In this document: piece by piece, positions 10,183 to 22,004 of the stretch
Numbering within the stretch: the stretch's first letter is position 1
Layout: each line of letters starts with the position of its first letter
Assembly: GCA_023105745.1 (NCBI GenBank)
Contig: JALGQZ010000018.1
Span: forward strand, 16,501,773-16,565,772
Direction of reading: 5' to 3'
Source: Austropuccinia psidii
Taxonomy: Eukaryota; Basidiomycota; Pucciniomycetes; Pucciniales; Sphaerophragmiaceae
Length of the DNA stretch: 64,000 nucleotides
Position numbers and translations under genes: made by a program
The notes under the pieces: model-generated
What the model saw: the letters and a program-made list of their open reading frames with translations, nothing else
The model's database searches: none
What the model was told of the DNA's origin: nothing

Positions 10183-11394
10183 TCATTCTTTGAATTGGCA
10201 TGAGATTGTATTACCATCCCTGATTTGATAGCCGGCTCTCTTGCCAATCTCATAATAGCCATGGCTTTTTTGGCACATTGTTTTTGCTAACCTGCTTGAC
10301 AATTGTGTGGACATAGCCACTCGTTTTGTGCTTTCGTTGTCCTGTGCTGGATCAGTATATTGAACAAATGTACTACTGGCCCACACTACCTGAATGAGCC
10401 CATGACATGCGGATAGATCAATCCAAAAATGCCCATTTGGGAAAATCAATTTTCCCCCTGTACACCGCTTTGACGCATCTCTTTTAATTTGGCCAGTCCG
10501 CTTATCAGCTTGAAACAACCATCCCGAAGCATAGAGCGATGCATCCTTATCAATATGAGGTGCATTTTTGAATCCATTCATGGTGAAAGTGAGTGCGGAA
10601 GCAAACTTGAATGCACCCTGATTTGCGGGCATATTAGCTTCATAGTTAACTTGATCAAAAGATGGAACCCCCAATGAATTGTAGAAGTTTTGAATCTTCT
10701 CAAATAAATTATCCCCAACATATTGTAAGGATTGACCTAGAATGCAACCCACCGAGCTAAGATTGGCACCTCGGTTCCGCTATTCATCTTTTGCATTTTC
10801 AATTTTCCCAACACTTCCATACAGACCAAATTGTTCATTATTCGTGCTGCATTTGCGCCACCCAATTGCAAACATAAATCCCTCAAGTAATGCGCCATTG
10901 GTTGCAATCGGGTTGGTGAATCTCTTTTCGCGAAATAAGAATTGTGATAATTTATCCCATTGATTGACCTAGACTTCCCTCATTGTTGTGAATGGTCGGA
11001 ATTCGACAAGGGCTATGAGTAATCCGGTTGAAGAGAAAATTGCCACACGGCCAAAGTGAATGCGTTTGATGTGATTGACATCCACAACCCTCCGAATTTC
11101 ACTTGGGGTGATATTTGCTGATACTGGCACTGATATTTGTGCTGTTGGGCGAGAGGAGGAAAACAACCTATTCATTCGTGTCGTTTTGCACTCATTTGTC
11201 TTTTGGGATATGCTACTATTCCCAAGTGGTTGAGGGATCACTATGTGTTGAAGCACACAAGATATCAGATACTGCCAAGGAGCTTTCTTTGGAACACATC
11301 CTTTGACTTCCCTGTTGGAGCCCATATGACATTGGCACAATCTGAACCGACTAAAGCCAATGTTCTTCCTAGGGGCCCAATGAGGGTGCCACAT
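10183..11394 (-). pseudogene. Tet-like 2OG-Fe(II) dioxygenase (TET/JBP family), two nonsense codons
   Basis: One minus-strand frame runs through 11394-10183. It contains the hallmarks of basidiomycete Tet-like oxygenases: RVAIFSSTGLLIALVEFRPF, then a His-x-Asp iron-binding pair (NAPHIDKDAS; His at 10557-10555, Asp at 10551-10549), then GGKLIFPNGHFWIDLSACHG and LIQVVWASSTFVQYTDP. TET/JBP enzymes oxidise methylated pyrimidines in DNA. The distal metal His expected just after the VVW strand (x-H-Y-T) is Gln here (CAA, 10362-10360), so catalysis is doubtful even apart from the stops. In-frame TAG codons lie at 10971-10969 and 10782-10780. The start is uncertain; frames upstream to 11903 may hold a 5' exon. 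Palindromes flank the gene on both sides. Confidence 0.75.
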
Positions 11395-11946
11395 AAATGT
11401 GGAAGCATATATACACTGAGATTAAGCGAGCAACTCACACTTTCCTTCCTCAGCCCAACGCTTTCTCGCGAGTTCCCTTTTACGCTCTTTTCCTTTTTTC
11501 GTGAATGGCATGCTTTCAGCAGAAAATGAAATGAAACCAAATGATTACTGATTTATTAATACCACCTAAATTGAATTGCAGTTGATCAATCTTTTTTGAT
11601 TGCGGCTAAAAAGAAAGATCACACCTGACCTTGGCAAATTCGCGATCTCAAATACCTGAACCTGAAAATTGCAGTGGATAGTGCATTATTCAATTTTACA
11701 CATTGATGTTCCCATGCAATCACTTTCCAATCCAACCATTTGGAATATTGCAAGCACACGCAAATGCAATATTCATCCTGCTGCGGATCCCTAGCTATCC
11801 TAGTCCTTTTGAAAGACACAGGAACATTTGGCGTATTATGGTCTGGCGGGAAGTGATAAACGCGACTTCCCGCAATGCCCCTGCGTGTGCTACTTGCGGG
11901 CACAACGCCTGACTCAGCTTGCGTCTTGTCGGAGTCTTTGCAATGA
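11395..11946. other. 5' region of the Tet-like gene
   Basis: Minus-strand frames at 11903-11619 and 11540-11265 may be remnants of 5' exons, but I cannot define splice sites that join them to the catalytic frame. No other gene seen. Confidence 0.35.
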
Positions 11947-11970
11947 TGTACGGAGGCATGCCGCCATACA
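11947..11970. repeat. Palindrome TGTACGGAGGCATGCCGCC-type
   Basis: Imperfect 24-bp palindrome centred on GGCATGCC between the Tet-like gene and the next upstream gene. Same family as the palindromes at 5699, 10034 and 59930. Confidence 0.55.
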
Positions 11971-12091
11971 ATATTTAGTATTGGTACTCATACTGTGGCA
12001 TCCGGGCAGTAGTAGGATAGGAAGTCATGATTATTAAATTTATAAATCACTTTGCAAAATTAAATTACAATCTATCTAGTACAAAGCTAAT

Positions 12092-14327
12092 CTAAAATGG
12101 GTCAATCCTGGTTGTGAGTTTAGCTGACCTGGGTACCGTCAAGGTGACCTCATCACTTGAACCAAGACCGCGTTTTACCACCCAGGCATCACCAAAGTCT
12201 AATACTAAGCATCGTGCAAATTCAAATCTAAGAGGTACAGTGGGGTTAAAAGACTGTGATGAGAAGAAACATTTATTCAGTAAATTACATATATACTTAT
12301 TAGTATGAAGCCACACTGGCTCCACTAGATTTTTACCCTCTGAAAGTTTTGCGGAAATGTCAATTAGTGATAAAGCCCCTTTAACTGAGCTTGTTCTCCA
12401 GTCATCTGAGCATACCATCAAACCACAAACCCCCACCGCACAGAATGCCGCTAATATACCATAGCAAATTCAATTTATTCCGAGATTCTTGTGACACGCC
12501 AAAAGATCTTTGATGGCCCATTTTTTTTTTGAGTTTGTGAGTTTGCCTTTGATGCCATTAACTTTGACCTTTGTATGTGCACGTACCATGTTGTACGCAA
12601 TCATCAAATGGATAACTGTATCCATTAGATCCTCCAGGTTCTTGTGCGGCTTCGTGGATATCTCATTGTCAGCCCCGCCAACTTCAGTTCTGAGTTGGGT
12701 TGCACGTTGCTTTGATTTACTCAAGCAGGAGGCAAGGTATTCAACTGCCCCCCGTTTGAGTCCAAGAGGATCGGTTGAATTTGATGTTGGTGCAACATAC
12801 GGTTTGGGTGCAATCACATCGTATGAGACTAAGCTAATGGATTCAAACATAACATTTGCCCAAAAATGTTCAATTGGATGGGAGGGGTAAAGAAGGCTCT
12901 GAACCATTTTGAAGAAGGAGTGTTCAGATTTTGGGAGATTCTCTGGAGCTTTAGCTGATTCCTTCATCAATTTGAGATTCCAAATGTTGTGATCAAAAAA
13001 CACTTCTGTTTTGGTTGGCTTGAAAAAATCTAACCCTGTATATTGCAATTTATATCACCAGTCAACAGCCAATAAACATGTATCATGCACAAAGATAAAA
13101 CTCACCTGCCATCTCAGGATCCTCCAGGCAGGCCAACATTTTAAGCTCTCGGTTACTGATCACCTTAATACCAACAGGCAGGAATGTATGAGCATCTTTT
13201 GTTGGTAAATTGTCCCATTGATTTTTGTAAATACTATTGATATTATCAAGCCCCCTTTTCCATGATTGTTGAGTAATATTGGAATGATAATTCAAAATGC
13301 CTGCAAACTCTTCCATGCGGGATAAAAATATTCCTTGAAAAGTAGCAGACAATGACACTTCGGGCTCAGGGTCAGGAACTATATCAGTCATATCTTGTCC
13401 CATTGTATCATTTTTAATTGTTTCCCTTTCTTGAAAGGCTTGAATATTCCGCAAGGCGGAAGGGGTTGCATCATGCATTGTTTCATTCGGTATCAGGGGG
13501 CTTTCAGTATGTGGAGCTTTATCATGGATTGTTTCATTGAGTATTGGGGGGGGGTTTCAGTATGCGGAGGTTGATTATCAATATGGTCCCCTTCAACATT
13601 GATAATTTCATGACCTTGATTGCGAGAATTGTTTGCGGCTTCAAAGGTACGGCGTTTTTTGTTTGCTTTTTTGGTTGCATGTATATTTGGTCTTTTTCCT
13701 AATCCTTTGCCTCGAAATCCAATGACGACTCGAGATCCTTCAGGTAGATATTCTCCCACCTCCACACCTGCCCATATATTGTAAGCAGCTATTTTTATCA
13801 ACTTTGTTTTGAATTAGTAATGGACTTACGGTTCAAATCCATTTTGAGCAGGCTCATGGCTTCAGCAATCTTTTGACGCACATAATCAGGAATTTTACTA
13901 TGATTTTGGATTTTTTCGAGCCTTGGGATTGTTTCAGCAATGTTGGAGACAAATTGTTCCTTGGATATAATTTCCACCTCCCCACTGAAAATTACATCAT
14001 CTTGCCCATCATCTCCTATTGGTGCACAAGGTTCAACAGTCTTTTCCTTCTCATAACTTTTAAAATTTGGTTTCTGAGAGCTGGGGGGCTGACCTGAAAT
14101 AAAGGCTATGACACAATATCAGGTTTTGGGAGATTACAAATATACAAGATGGATGCATACTCACATTCTGGAAGAACTGGTGGATCTTGATTATCTTCAT
14201 GAGACTGGCTCTCTACTTCAATGCCTGATTCACGACTACTGGCGATATCAGAGATTTCACTTCCACTCTCTGGGGCTGAAGTTGGTTGTCCATTGAATTC
14301 ATGTGAATTTCCCAGGGTTTGGGCCAT
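12092..14327 (-). pseudogene. Unknown multi-exon gene next to the Tet-like gene
   Basis: Minus strand. Exons with good splice sites: 14327-14165 (starts MAQTLGNSHEFNGQ), 14093-13830, 13767-13106 and 13035-12470. Donors are GTGAGT, GTAAGT and GTGAGT; acceptors are TTTCAG, GGGCAG and TACAG; phases agree at all three junctions. A further frame at 12436-12092 may be a last exon. The N-terminal ~150 residues are acidic and Ser-rich, and a basic patch (KKANKKRRTF) near the start of exon 3 looks like a nuclear-localisation signal. The last 200 residues look globular (QSLLYPSHPIEHFWANVMF, then SKSKQRATQLRTEVGG). A run of nine C on the coding strand (13546-13554) shifts the frame inside a short internal repeat; this could be a sequencing slip. 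I recognise no family. It is in tandem with the Tet-like gene, about 0.7 kb upstream of it. Confidence 0.6.
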
Positions 14328-14789
14328 AGCGGAGGTAGTTTATCAAGCAAATAGATGGTGACAAGTTTATTGATAACTTGTTTGAAGATTTTTGAATAAA
14401 AAGATCCAAATTGAAGAAAAAAGGTGCAAGTAAAATAATCGCATTTGCAAAATGCGATTTGTTGGGAAATTGAAGGAGGCGATGTTTTGCAAATTATTTC
14501 ATTTAATGCAAATGAAATCACTTCCCTGTGAGACATTGAATAAAGTTAACTAGTGAGAAACCTACTAAAGTCAACTTTTGAACTATTCAATGCTCATGAG
14601 GTAAGGACTAAGCAAAGTGTTCCATTTGGATTGATATGAAATAAAATGGTTTTGTCGGGGAAACAGGAGACACAATTCTTGTCTTAAATAGTCCACTTAT
14701 TAGGTTTTAATTTGTGAGTCTCATGATTTAAACCCTAACCACAACATTGTGAATATACTGACCAATTTCCCCTTAGGTCCTGTTGGCAG
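14328..14789. other. Promoter-side region of the unknown gene
   Basis: AT-rich DNA upstream of the MAQTLGN start. No TATA box or further gene that I can defend. Confidence 0.4.
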
Positions 14790-16714
14790 TGTGAGCCTTG
14801 AGGTATATTTTACATACCCAAATAGGCCACAATTATCTTAAAAAGAAATTTTGAATTATACATAACTCATAAATCATGCATAGATTCAAAATTCATCATT
14901 TTTGATTTCAGAAAAGATGAATAACTTTTTATTGAGTAAGTAAATCCATGGATTTAAGGCCAGATTTGGATTCTACACAAAAATTCACCTAGGGTAGCTC
15001 CATAGAGTGAATAAGCTCAAATTAACTCTTTGAGGTGGTAAAATGGAAAATACTTCAATACCACATCATCAATACCACATAAAAGATCCGTGAAAATTTT
15101 TGTTTTTCTTAATTTCATGCCAAAATAATGGGAAAGTGAGAGATCCCATGTTACATATACACTAAGAATAGTGTTATGCATGTTTTGAGCACTTAATATC
15201 ATGGTATTCTTACATGGACTTTTGGTACACCCATAGTGGATATCTCACTTGAAGCTTAAATTACTATTTTGAAGTAAAAAACAGGCAAGGGGGACAAAAG
15301 ACATCAAAGAGAGCCAGGGTACCGAACTTCTGAGGACTCAGAGGCGTGGATAGCTCCAAAGCTTGGTTCCATGGCTGATCTTGACCCAATTGGTAAACTA
15401 AACCTCTTTGAGAACTTGGTTACCATGTCACAACTACTGTAAATCTTAAGAAAATAGCAAATAACCTGCTATTTTGACATGCCAAGGAGGTAAAGAGCTA
15501 CTTAGACTCCTGTAACCACGTCAATTCTTAATGACTTTCCATGGATAAACCCCAAAAGAGTAATTAAAACCCTTTTTGGACTTGTATCCATTGATTTACC
15601 TCATAGCAACCAGTGAAACACTGATATTTGCAATTCTACGTAGAAATGAGGTAAAAACTTCAAAAATTCATTAAAAATACAATTCTTAATGAATCTTTCT
15701 GAAACTTTCAGGACCAATGGAGAACTGTATTATCTATGGTACAACCCAAAAGAATTACCGTTTTACTAGTAAAATTAAACGTTTTACTTACAGTCCATTT
15801 TTGACCATTCTATGTGAAACACTGAATCTTCAAAAATTCACAGTAATTAAAACCTGTGATGAAATTGGCAATAACATTGATAACTTTGAGAAATCAATGA
15901 TTATTTTGGAATAAAAGAAGATTTACAGATGTTACTCCTTTTATTCTCAACCATATTGGGGTTGGTAGTCACGTAAAAGCATCAATTAAGTAATTATGAT
16001 AATTGTACGTGACAACAGATGATGCAATCATTAATCCAAAAAGTTTTATTGTTTTCTCACTCACTGGTTTTTCAGTTTGCTCCATGGCATGCCTCTGTGA
16101 GCTGTTGTTGACGTAAAAGAAGCTTTTTCTATCTGTTTTTTCCACACCATCATCATCTTATTACTCATTTATATCAATATTACCAACAAGTAAGTATTAG
16201 TTAAAACTTTTCTTGGGTTTTTTATTCTTTCAGAATCAATCAGAAAGATGTGAAATCATAGAAATCAACTATATATTGTTGTAATACATTTATAAATTCA
16301 TTTTGATCCTCTAAATCCACAATTCTACGTCAAATCTCTCTATCTTATCTTTCAATAAGTTCTTTGGAATATTAGTGAGTGATTTATCTTTAATTCTTAA
16401 AGTTTTTCTCTAAAATTAGTTTTCTTCAAGAATTATCATTATAATTATTCTTGCAAAAGATAATTATATATTAAAATAATCTTATTATTTTAATAAAGAA
16501 GTTTTTATTATTAAATTCTTCTTGTAATTGATTCTAGTAGACAATTACTTACTCACTGTTAAAATCACTAGTAGTGCTTAAAACGTGAAAGAAATAATTC
16601 TTTAATTATTTAATTGTGGTTATAATAATATTTTATTATTATATTTCATAAGAACAGACATAGTACTGTTGCTTAATAGTAATATTATCATCAGTTTCAT
16701 AGTCACATCTTACA
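14790..16714 (+). mobile_element. Solo LTR of a Ty3/Gypsy element (1925 bp)
   Basis: Begins TGTGAGCCTTGAGG and ends CACATCTTACA (TG..CA), flanked on both sides by GGCAG (14785-14789 and 16715-16719), the 5-bp target duplication expected of retroviral-type integration. About 900 bp from its start match, in inverse orientation, the truncated LTR at 17571-18519. The same terminal sequences occur in the LTRs at 22005, 25350 and 27300. No internal genes, so it is a recombination-derived solo LTR inserted in Z1. Confidence 0.85.
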
Positions 16715-16789
16715 GGCAGAGAAGGCCACTCAGCATATTTCGGCTATTGCGTTCATCGTGTATGCCAACAAGCCACCGTACACTATGGA

Positions 16790-17200
16790 TGTAGGACGGA
16801 AGTGTAAGGATAAGTTGTGTTGGGAGCATGTTGAGAGGCACTCGGCGAGCGTAAGGATAAGTGGTGTCAGGAGCATGTCGGGAGGGCACCAGACAAGCCT
16901 AAGGATAAGTGGTGTTGGGCGGGCACTACACAAGCATAAGGATAAGCGGTGTTGGGAGGGCACTACACAAGCGTAACGATAAGTGGTGTCGGGAGCATGT
17001 TGGGAGTGCACTCCGCAAGCGTAAGTATGGTAAGCAGTGTCGGGAGGATGTCGGGAGGGCACTACACAAGCATAAGGTTAAGTGGTGTCGGGAGGGCACT
17101 ACACAAGCATAAGGATAAGTGGTGTCGGGAGGGCACTCCGCGAGCGTAAGGATAAGTGGTGTCGGGAGCATGTTGGGAGTGAACCACGTGAGCATAAAGA
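16790..17200. repeat. Minisatellite, about ten units of 38 or 49 bp
   Basis: Units built on CAAGCATAAGGATAAGTGGTG, then TCGGGAGGGCAC, some with an extra 11-12 bp insert (GCATGTTGGGAG). It shares the GCGTAAGGAT core with the 9567-10016 array. It lies about 330 bp inside the terminal repeat of Z1, the usual place for subterminal repeats of DNA transposons. Confidence 0.8.
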
Positions 17201-17525
17201 TGGTAAGGGCGGGGGTGTGAAAGTGTAAGGAGTGGTGAGGACGGAGATGGGAGGGCAGTGTCAGAGTCTCATCTGGAGGGCGGTGCAGGCTTGTAAGCAT
17301 GCGAAGCATTGGGGCAGATTAGGTGGGGATGCGGAAGCCAATGAGGTGAAATTACCCGAACATTGTGAATAGTGTTGAAATGGGTTTGGGCTTTGAGTGA
17401 AATTCTCATGTGACACATGTGACAATTGACGTTGTCTTGACACTGATGTGACGTGACCCACTAAATCCATTGACTATAAAGTGACACTAACGCGACTGAA
17501 GCAAGATTTTGTACTGACAGCGGTG

Positions 17526-17570
17526 TGACGTGAAGTCAATCGCCAACAATTGACGCGAGAGTCGCCCGGG
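17526..17570 (-). repeat. Right terminal inverted repeat of Z1
   Basis: Read on the minus strand it starts CCCGGGCGACTCTCGCGTCA and matches the plus strand at 51738-51782 at 38 of 45 positions; several differences are C/T or G/A. Inside is a hairpin (GTCAATTG / CGATTGAC with a 4-base loop). Just inside, TGACGT and GTGACA motifs recur (17410-17530). The flank beyond 17570 is an LTR interrupted at this point. Confidence 0.6.
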
Positions 17571-18519
17571 TGAATTATTCCTTGCTCCATTGGTCTCGAA
17601 GGGTTAATGAATATTCATTAAGAATTATATTTTCAATGTATTTTTGATGTTTTTACCTTATTTCTATGTAGAATTGCACATAGCACAGTAATAGCTGGTT
17701 GTGTTGAGGTAAATGCATTGATACTAGTCCAAGAAATGTTTTAATGAATTTTTTATTCTTTAATAATTGAAAATAGCTAATAATTAGAATGGTCACAGGA
17801 TTCAGAGTTCCTCATTACCTCCTTGTCATGTCAAAAGAGCAGTTTAGTTGCTATGTTTTTATAATTTAATGGGACTTTGATGTTGAAACCAAGTTCAAAA
17901 AAGGCTTTGGTATACTAATTGGGCCATGATCAGCCATAGATCAAAGATTTAGATCTATTTATGGCTCAAAGGCCTAAGAAGCTGGCTACTCTGGCTCTCT
18001 TTGACATCTTTTGTCCACCTTAGCTATTTGTATGTCAAAAATAATCATTCAAGTTTCAAGACTGCTATTCACTATGGGTGTAATAAGCCGGTATTTATAA
18101 ATACTGTAATATCAAAGCACAAAAACATGAATGACATAATCATTTGTGTATATGTAACATTGGATTCCTCACATTCCCATTATTTTGGCATGAAATTGGG
18201 AAAAACAAAAAGTTTCACAATTCTTTCACATAGTATTGATGATGTGGGGCTGAAGTGTTTTAAATATTACCACCTCATAGAGTTTACTTAAGAATATTCA
18301 ATGTATGGAGTCACCCTTGGTAAGGCTTTGTGTAGAATCCAAATCTGGCCTCAAACCTGTGGATTTGCTTGCACACAAAAAGGTTATTAATATTTATTTA
18401 AATGGAAAACAATGAATTTTGAATGTATGTGTGATTTATGTGTTATGAATATGTCAGAATTTGTTTTGATATTAAATGTGGCCTGTTTGGGTATGTAAAA
18501 TATACCTTGAGGCTCACCA
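17571..18519 (-). mobile_element. LTR fragment, inverted, cut by Z1
   Basis: Read from 18519 leftward it begins TGGTGAGCCTCAAGG and follows the LTR at 14790-15710 for about 900 bp, then stops at the Z1 terminus. The rest of this LTR is not seen beside it, consistent with Z1 inserting into it. Confidence 0.7.
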
Positions 18520-19770
18520 AACTCATACACTGATTGATAAATAACCAATAAATATTAAAATGAAACAATAAATCTTTCTAACTGAGAAAATAGCTAAATA
18601 TAATGTTGTTTTAAAAGTTAATTTTTACTCAAAATGATGTGACGAACAAAATTTCACATATATCTTGTTGAATAATCAAGAATAATAATAATAATTATTA
18701 ATTAATGGGAAAAATACTAAAGTTTATTAATTAATAATTATTTGATAGGTTTTCAATCATTATAAACAAGAAAATATAACATTTTAGTGAATAATTCACA
18801 AAACACTTCTATATTTCATTTTTACTTCTAAATTATTAGAAGAAATCTTAAAAAACTGTTATTTTTTCTCAAAAGATAAAAAAGTACCCTTTAAAGAAAA
18901 AAATAACAATAGAAGAAGTTCAAAATACCTCTTTTTTTTGGAAAACTGACTTACAAAAATATTTTTTTTTATTTTCAGAAAGTGGAGGAAGATTAAATTT
19001 CACTGAAAGCCTAGTCACACAGTAATATATCTATGACAGTCTTAGATGACAAAAGGTTGTTTTCAAAGCCCAAAGGAAAACAAAAGAGGCTGGGCAAGGT
19101 GGTCATCAACTCAAAAGAGGGGACATCCATAGCTTAAGCGAGGGCCAAGAAACCCGGGAAGAAACCAATAAAACAGGTTAAATTTTCAAAAAAAGTTAAA
19201 AAACCAAAAATGACTGTCATTAATCCAATGTTAAACTACAAAGGAGAATTTTCAAAGAGTCTAAATCATAAATCTATAAAAGGGCCTACTTCAGGTATTT
19301 CAACCTTGATTAAGCCTTTTTTTTTGTTTTCTGTAATTTTTTAACATTTTTATCATGATGCCTTAATTTCTCAGAGATCTTGGAAACCCCGGAAACAAAA
19401 AACACAAAGGAGAAACAAAAGAGGAGGAAGAAAGCCATCTGTTGGATCAAGTAACTTGGAAGGGACTTTCCATAAGGGAACTCATTCTAAAGTCTCATTC
19501 CAAATCAAGTTTAATCCAGAGGTTTGACCAGAGGATGGGACAGATGCATATATGGTCATGTAAATAAACAAACCTGTGAAAGACCTTCTCACATGGAATA
19601 TGGAAAAATCAATGTTTATTTGGAAGCATCATGAGAACAAATAGGAAGAATAACCCATAGAATTTACCTCAATGAAATGACTTTTCCAGAGCTCATGGAA
19701 GAAATGAAACGTTTCAGTCCCAACCAAATTTTAACGACCTTATATGAAAGACAAACAATAAACAGAGAGA
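18520..19770. other. AT-rich degenerate retroelement leader
   Basis: Low-complexity AT-rich DNA with A runs. From about 19000 the sequence becomes richer in codon-like stretches that precede the gag remnant D. No intact frame. Confidence 0.35.
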
Positions 19771-19779
19771 GATAGGAAG

Positions 19780-21480
19780 AACTACTAGCCATAGAGAATT
19801 CTTGGCATATGGAAAAGCACAGTCAGTTTCAGAAACACCAAGGTAGGGAGGAATTAATTCCATTTTACCCACATTGGTCCATCAGTTCCAGGAATTGCAA
19901 GCCAAAGGCCAATCAACGCAGGACTACCCAACCATCCCAGGTAGCGACAAGAAGAAGGAAAGTAGCCCAAGGGAAAAAATTCTTTCAAGCAGAGAAAGAA
20001 AGAAAGAGACTCCTTGATAAAGAAACTAATGGAATGAGTCCAAGAGGTACAGAAAATCAAAAAAATTATTGTACCTACAAATAGCATTACAAGATAAGAA
20101 TCAATTGATTGTGAGTTTATGACTTATAATCAAATCCACACTATGATGCTGAAAACAATGGACCTATAGATATTAAACTCACATGAACCAGATTAGGAAA
20201 ATTCATGCAGTGAAAAAATGTGAAATCACAAACAGCAAGAAAATAAATGAACACACTAAAAGAAGACAGACCCTTCCAAGCTAAATTAATCAAAGACTTG
20301 AACACAAATTTAGAAAGAATACGGGAAAAATTTGAGAAAAACAATAGGATGTTGAGCTCAATAGTATAGTAACAAAAGAATATTAGAAGGGACTCAAGAA
20401 ATGTCCAGAGGCATGAGGAAAGCCTTGCGAGAGATATTGATTACATCTATGAAAAAGGAAAACAGGAAGAAAATTCCCTTTTCAAAACAAAAAAAAGGTG
20501 ATGAATGCATCATCTACAACTCTCAAGATCTTTTAACCCTCAGAGACTCGGAGAAACACGAACTGAAACAATTAAAAGAAGGCATGAATTTTCCAAATTA
20601 TTGGCAGTTGGAGAATATGATCAAATGGGACTAGTTTTTCATATTTATGGATTATTTTTTTGATTTCCCAAGGATGCCAGACTACTGGATCACAAGAATA
20701 CTAGACACTGCATTCAAAGGTAATGAAAAAATATGGTACACTGAAATGGAAGTGATACTTGGCAGGGAAATCTGGCTATGGTGGAGAAACAAAATAATAA
20801 AGAATTATGGAAAGGGTACTTTGATTTGAAAAAAGCCCATCCCTTTTGAGAGTGATAGATACTATGAAGAAAAAGAACCCTATCAATGGTATCTTAAAAT
20901 TCCAAGAAGCTCAAATCTATTGATAACCGCATAAAAATGGAAAAGAGGAACCATAAGATTGTGAAAATTATTTTAGAAGACTTAGAAAATGAAGTAAAAT
21001 GCAAACTCAAGAAGATATAAGCATTGATGACATAGCAAATGTTACACAAGATGTAAGCAAAAAGACCTCTATTGCAAGTTACACCTCTTACAAAAACAAC
21101 CTCAAAGAAAAAAATTCTGAAGTCAAAGAAATCCAAAGGGATGAGGTAAAAGAAACTCCCAAAAAGAAAATGTTTTTGTCACAACTATGGATCACCTGAC
21201 CAATATTGAATGATTGAATCAAACCAAAGAAGAATATATATACAATCTGTGAAGAATCAGAAGAAGAACCAATAGGTGAAAAATATACTTTTGACAGAAT
21301 CAACAATGGCCTCAGAGAATATTCAGACAGTGAATAACAGAAAATGCATGAATGTATAGTGGAATTCAATGACAAAAACTCACTGGACAGACAAGACATA
21401 TAATTGGACTCTGGAATACCACAAGAAACCACAGACAGAAATCTTTGTAAGAACACACAGGCTACATGCAGAAAATAAAT
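19780..21480 (+). pseudogene. Degenerate gag of Ty3/Gypsy element D
   Basis: Fragments in all three forward frames follow the gag of element B in order: a Lys/Arg-rich part (RKKERDSLIKKLM), then QLKEGMNFPNYWQLENM, MPDYWITRILDTAFKGNEKIWYTEME, WLWWRNKIIKNY, and EEKEPYQWYL. These match the B-gag segments around PDYWTTARLNTSFKGHASIWYTEM. It carries many stops and frameshifts, so it is an old copy. No protease or RT could be traced after 21500, and no LTR is assigned to it. Confidence 0.7.
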
Positions 21481-21499
21481 TAAATCAAAAAATAGAAGC

Positions 21500-22004
21500 T
21501 TTGGGTCTTCACAAAAATGAAACCTTGGTTCAGGTTTTTTTTGAAAAAAAAACTGGAATTTCATTTTTTAAATTTGATTCATAAATAACTTTTGGAAATA
21601 TTTATGAACCAGTTATAAAAAAATATGTTTCCTTTCTTTTCAATCATTTTCATAAATTTACTATTGATTACTTTTAGAAACAATTATTCCAAATGTTAAT
21701 TCTAAAATTCCTTACTTATTTTTTTTAATTATATATTTAAATTTCATTTGCTTTTTTTGTGCAATAATAATACTCATTTTTTTAATAGACATATGCAAGC
21801 CACAAAATTTAAATTCAATTGGCTGAATATCAGTGTTTGGTCAAAATTCCCAAATCTTCATCCCTAAATAGGAAAAAAAATCATTTATGATTTATCTTAA
21901 TTTTGATATTGAATATTATTTACTAAAATCAAATCACAGATTTGCATTATGACTGAAGCCAATTGATAAATTACTCATCCCACCTATGGGAAAATGATCA
22001 GTAA
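21500..22004. other. AT-rich spacer
   Basis: No reading frame, repeat boundary or RNA gene recognised between the D gag remnant and the next LTR. Confidence 0.4.

Larger units (their letters stand above)
1..17570 (+). mobile_element. Composite DNA transposon Z1, right-hand part
   Basis: Inferred unit. Positions 1-3880 recur at about 60119-64000 in the same orientation, so the block is mobile or duplicated. At 17526-17570 lies a 45-bp sequence whose reverse complement matches 51738-51782 at 38 of 45 positions, consistent with two inverted ends of one transposon family. Between the window start and that end lie ORF1, ORF2, an SNF2 helicase, a Cys-motif gene, a Tet-like dioxygenase and an unknown gene. 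The end at 17570 cuts an older LTR (17571-18519), so the insertion postdates that LTR. The left end and the transposase of this copy would lie before the window. Alternative: several smaller elements lying side by side. Confidence 0.5.

Noticed and set aside
14790..18519. A 3.7-kb DNA transposon with 900-bp terminal inverted repeats
   Set aside because: The left arm is a complete LTR with its own 5-bp target duplication (GGCAG) ending at 16714; the right arm is an inverted LTR fragment cut by Z1. The symmetry is accidental nesting.
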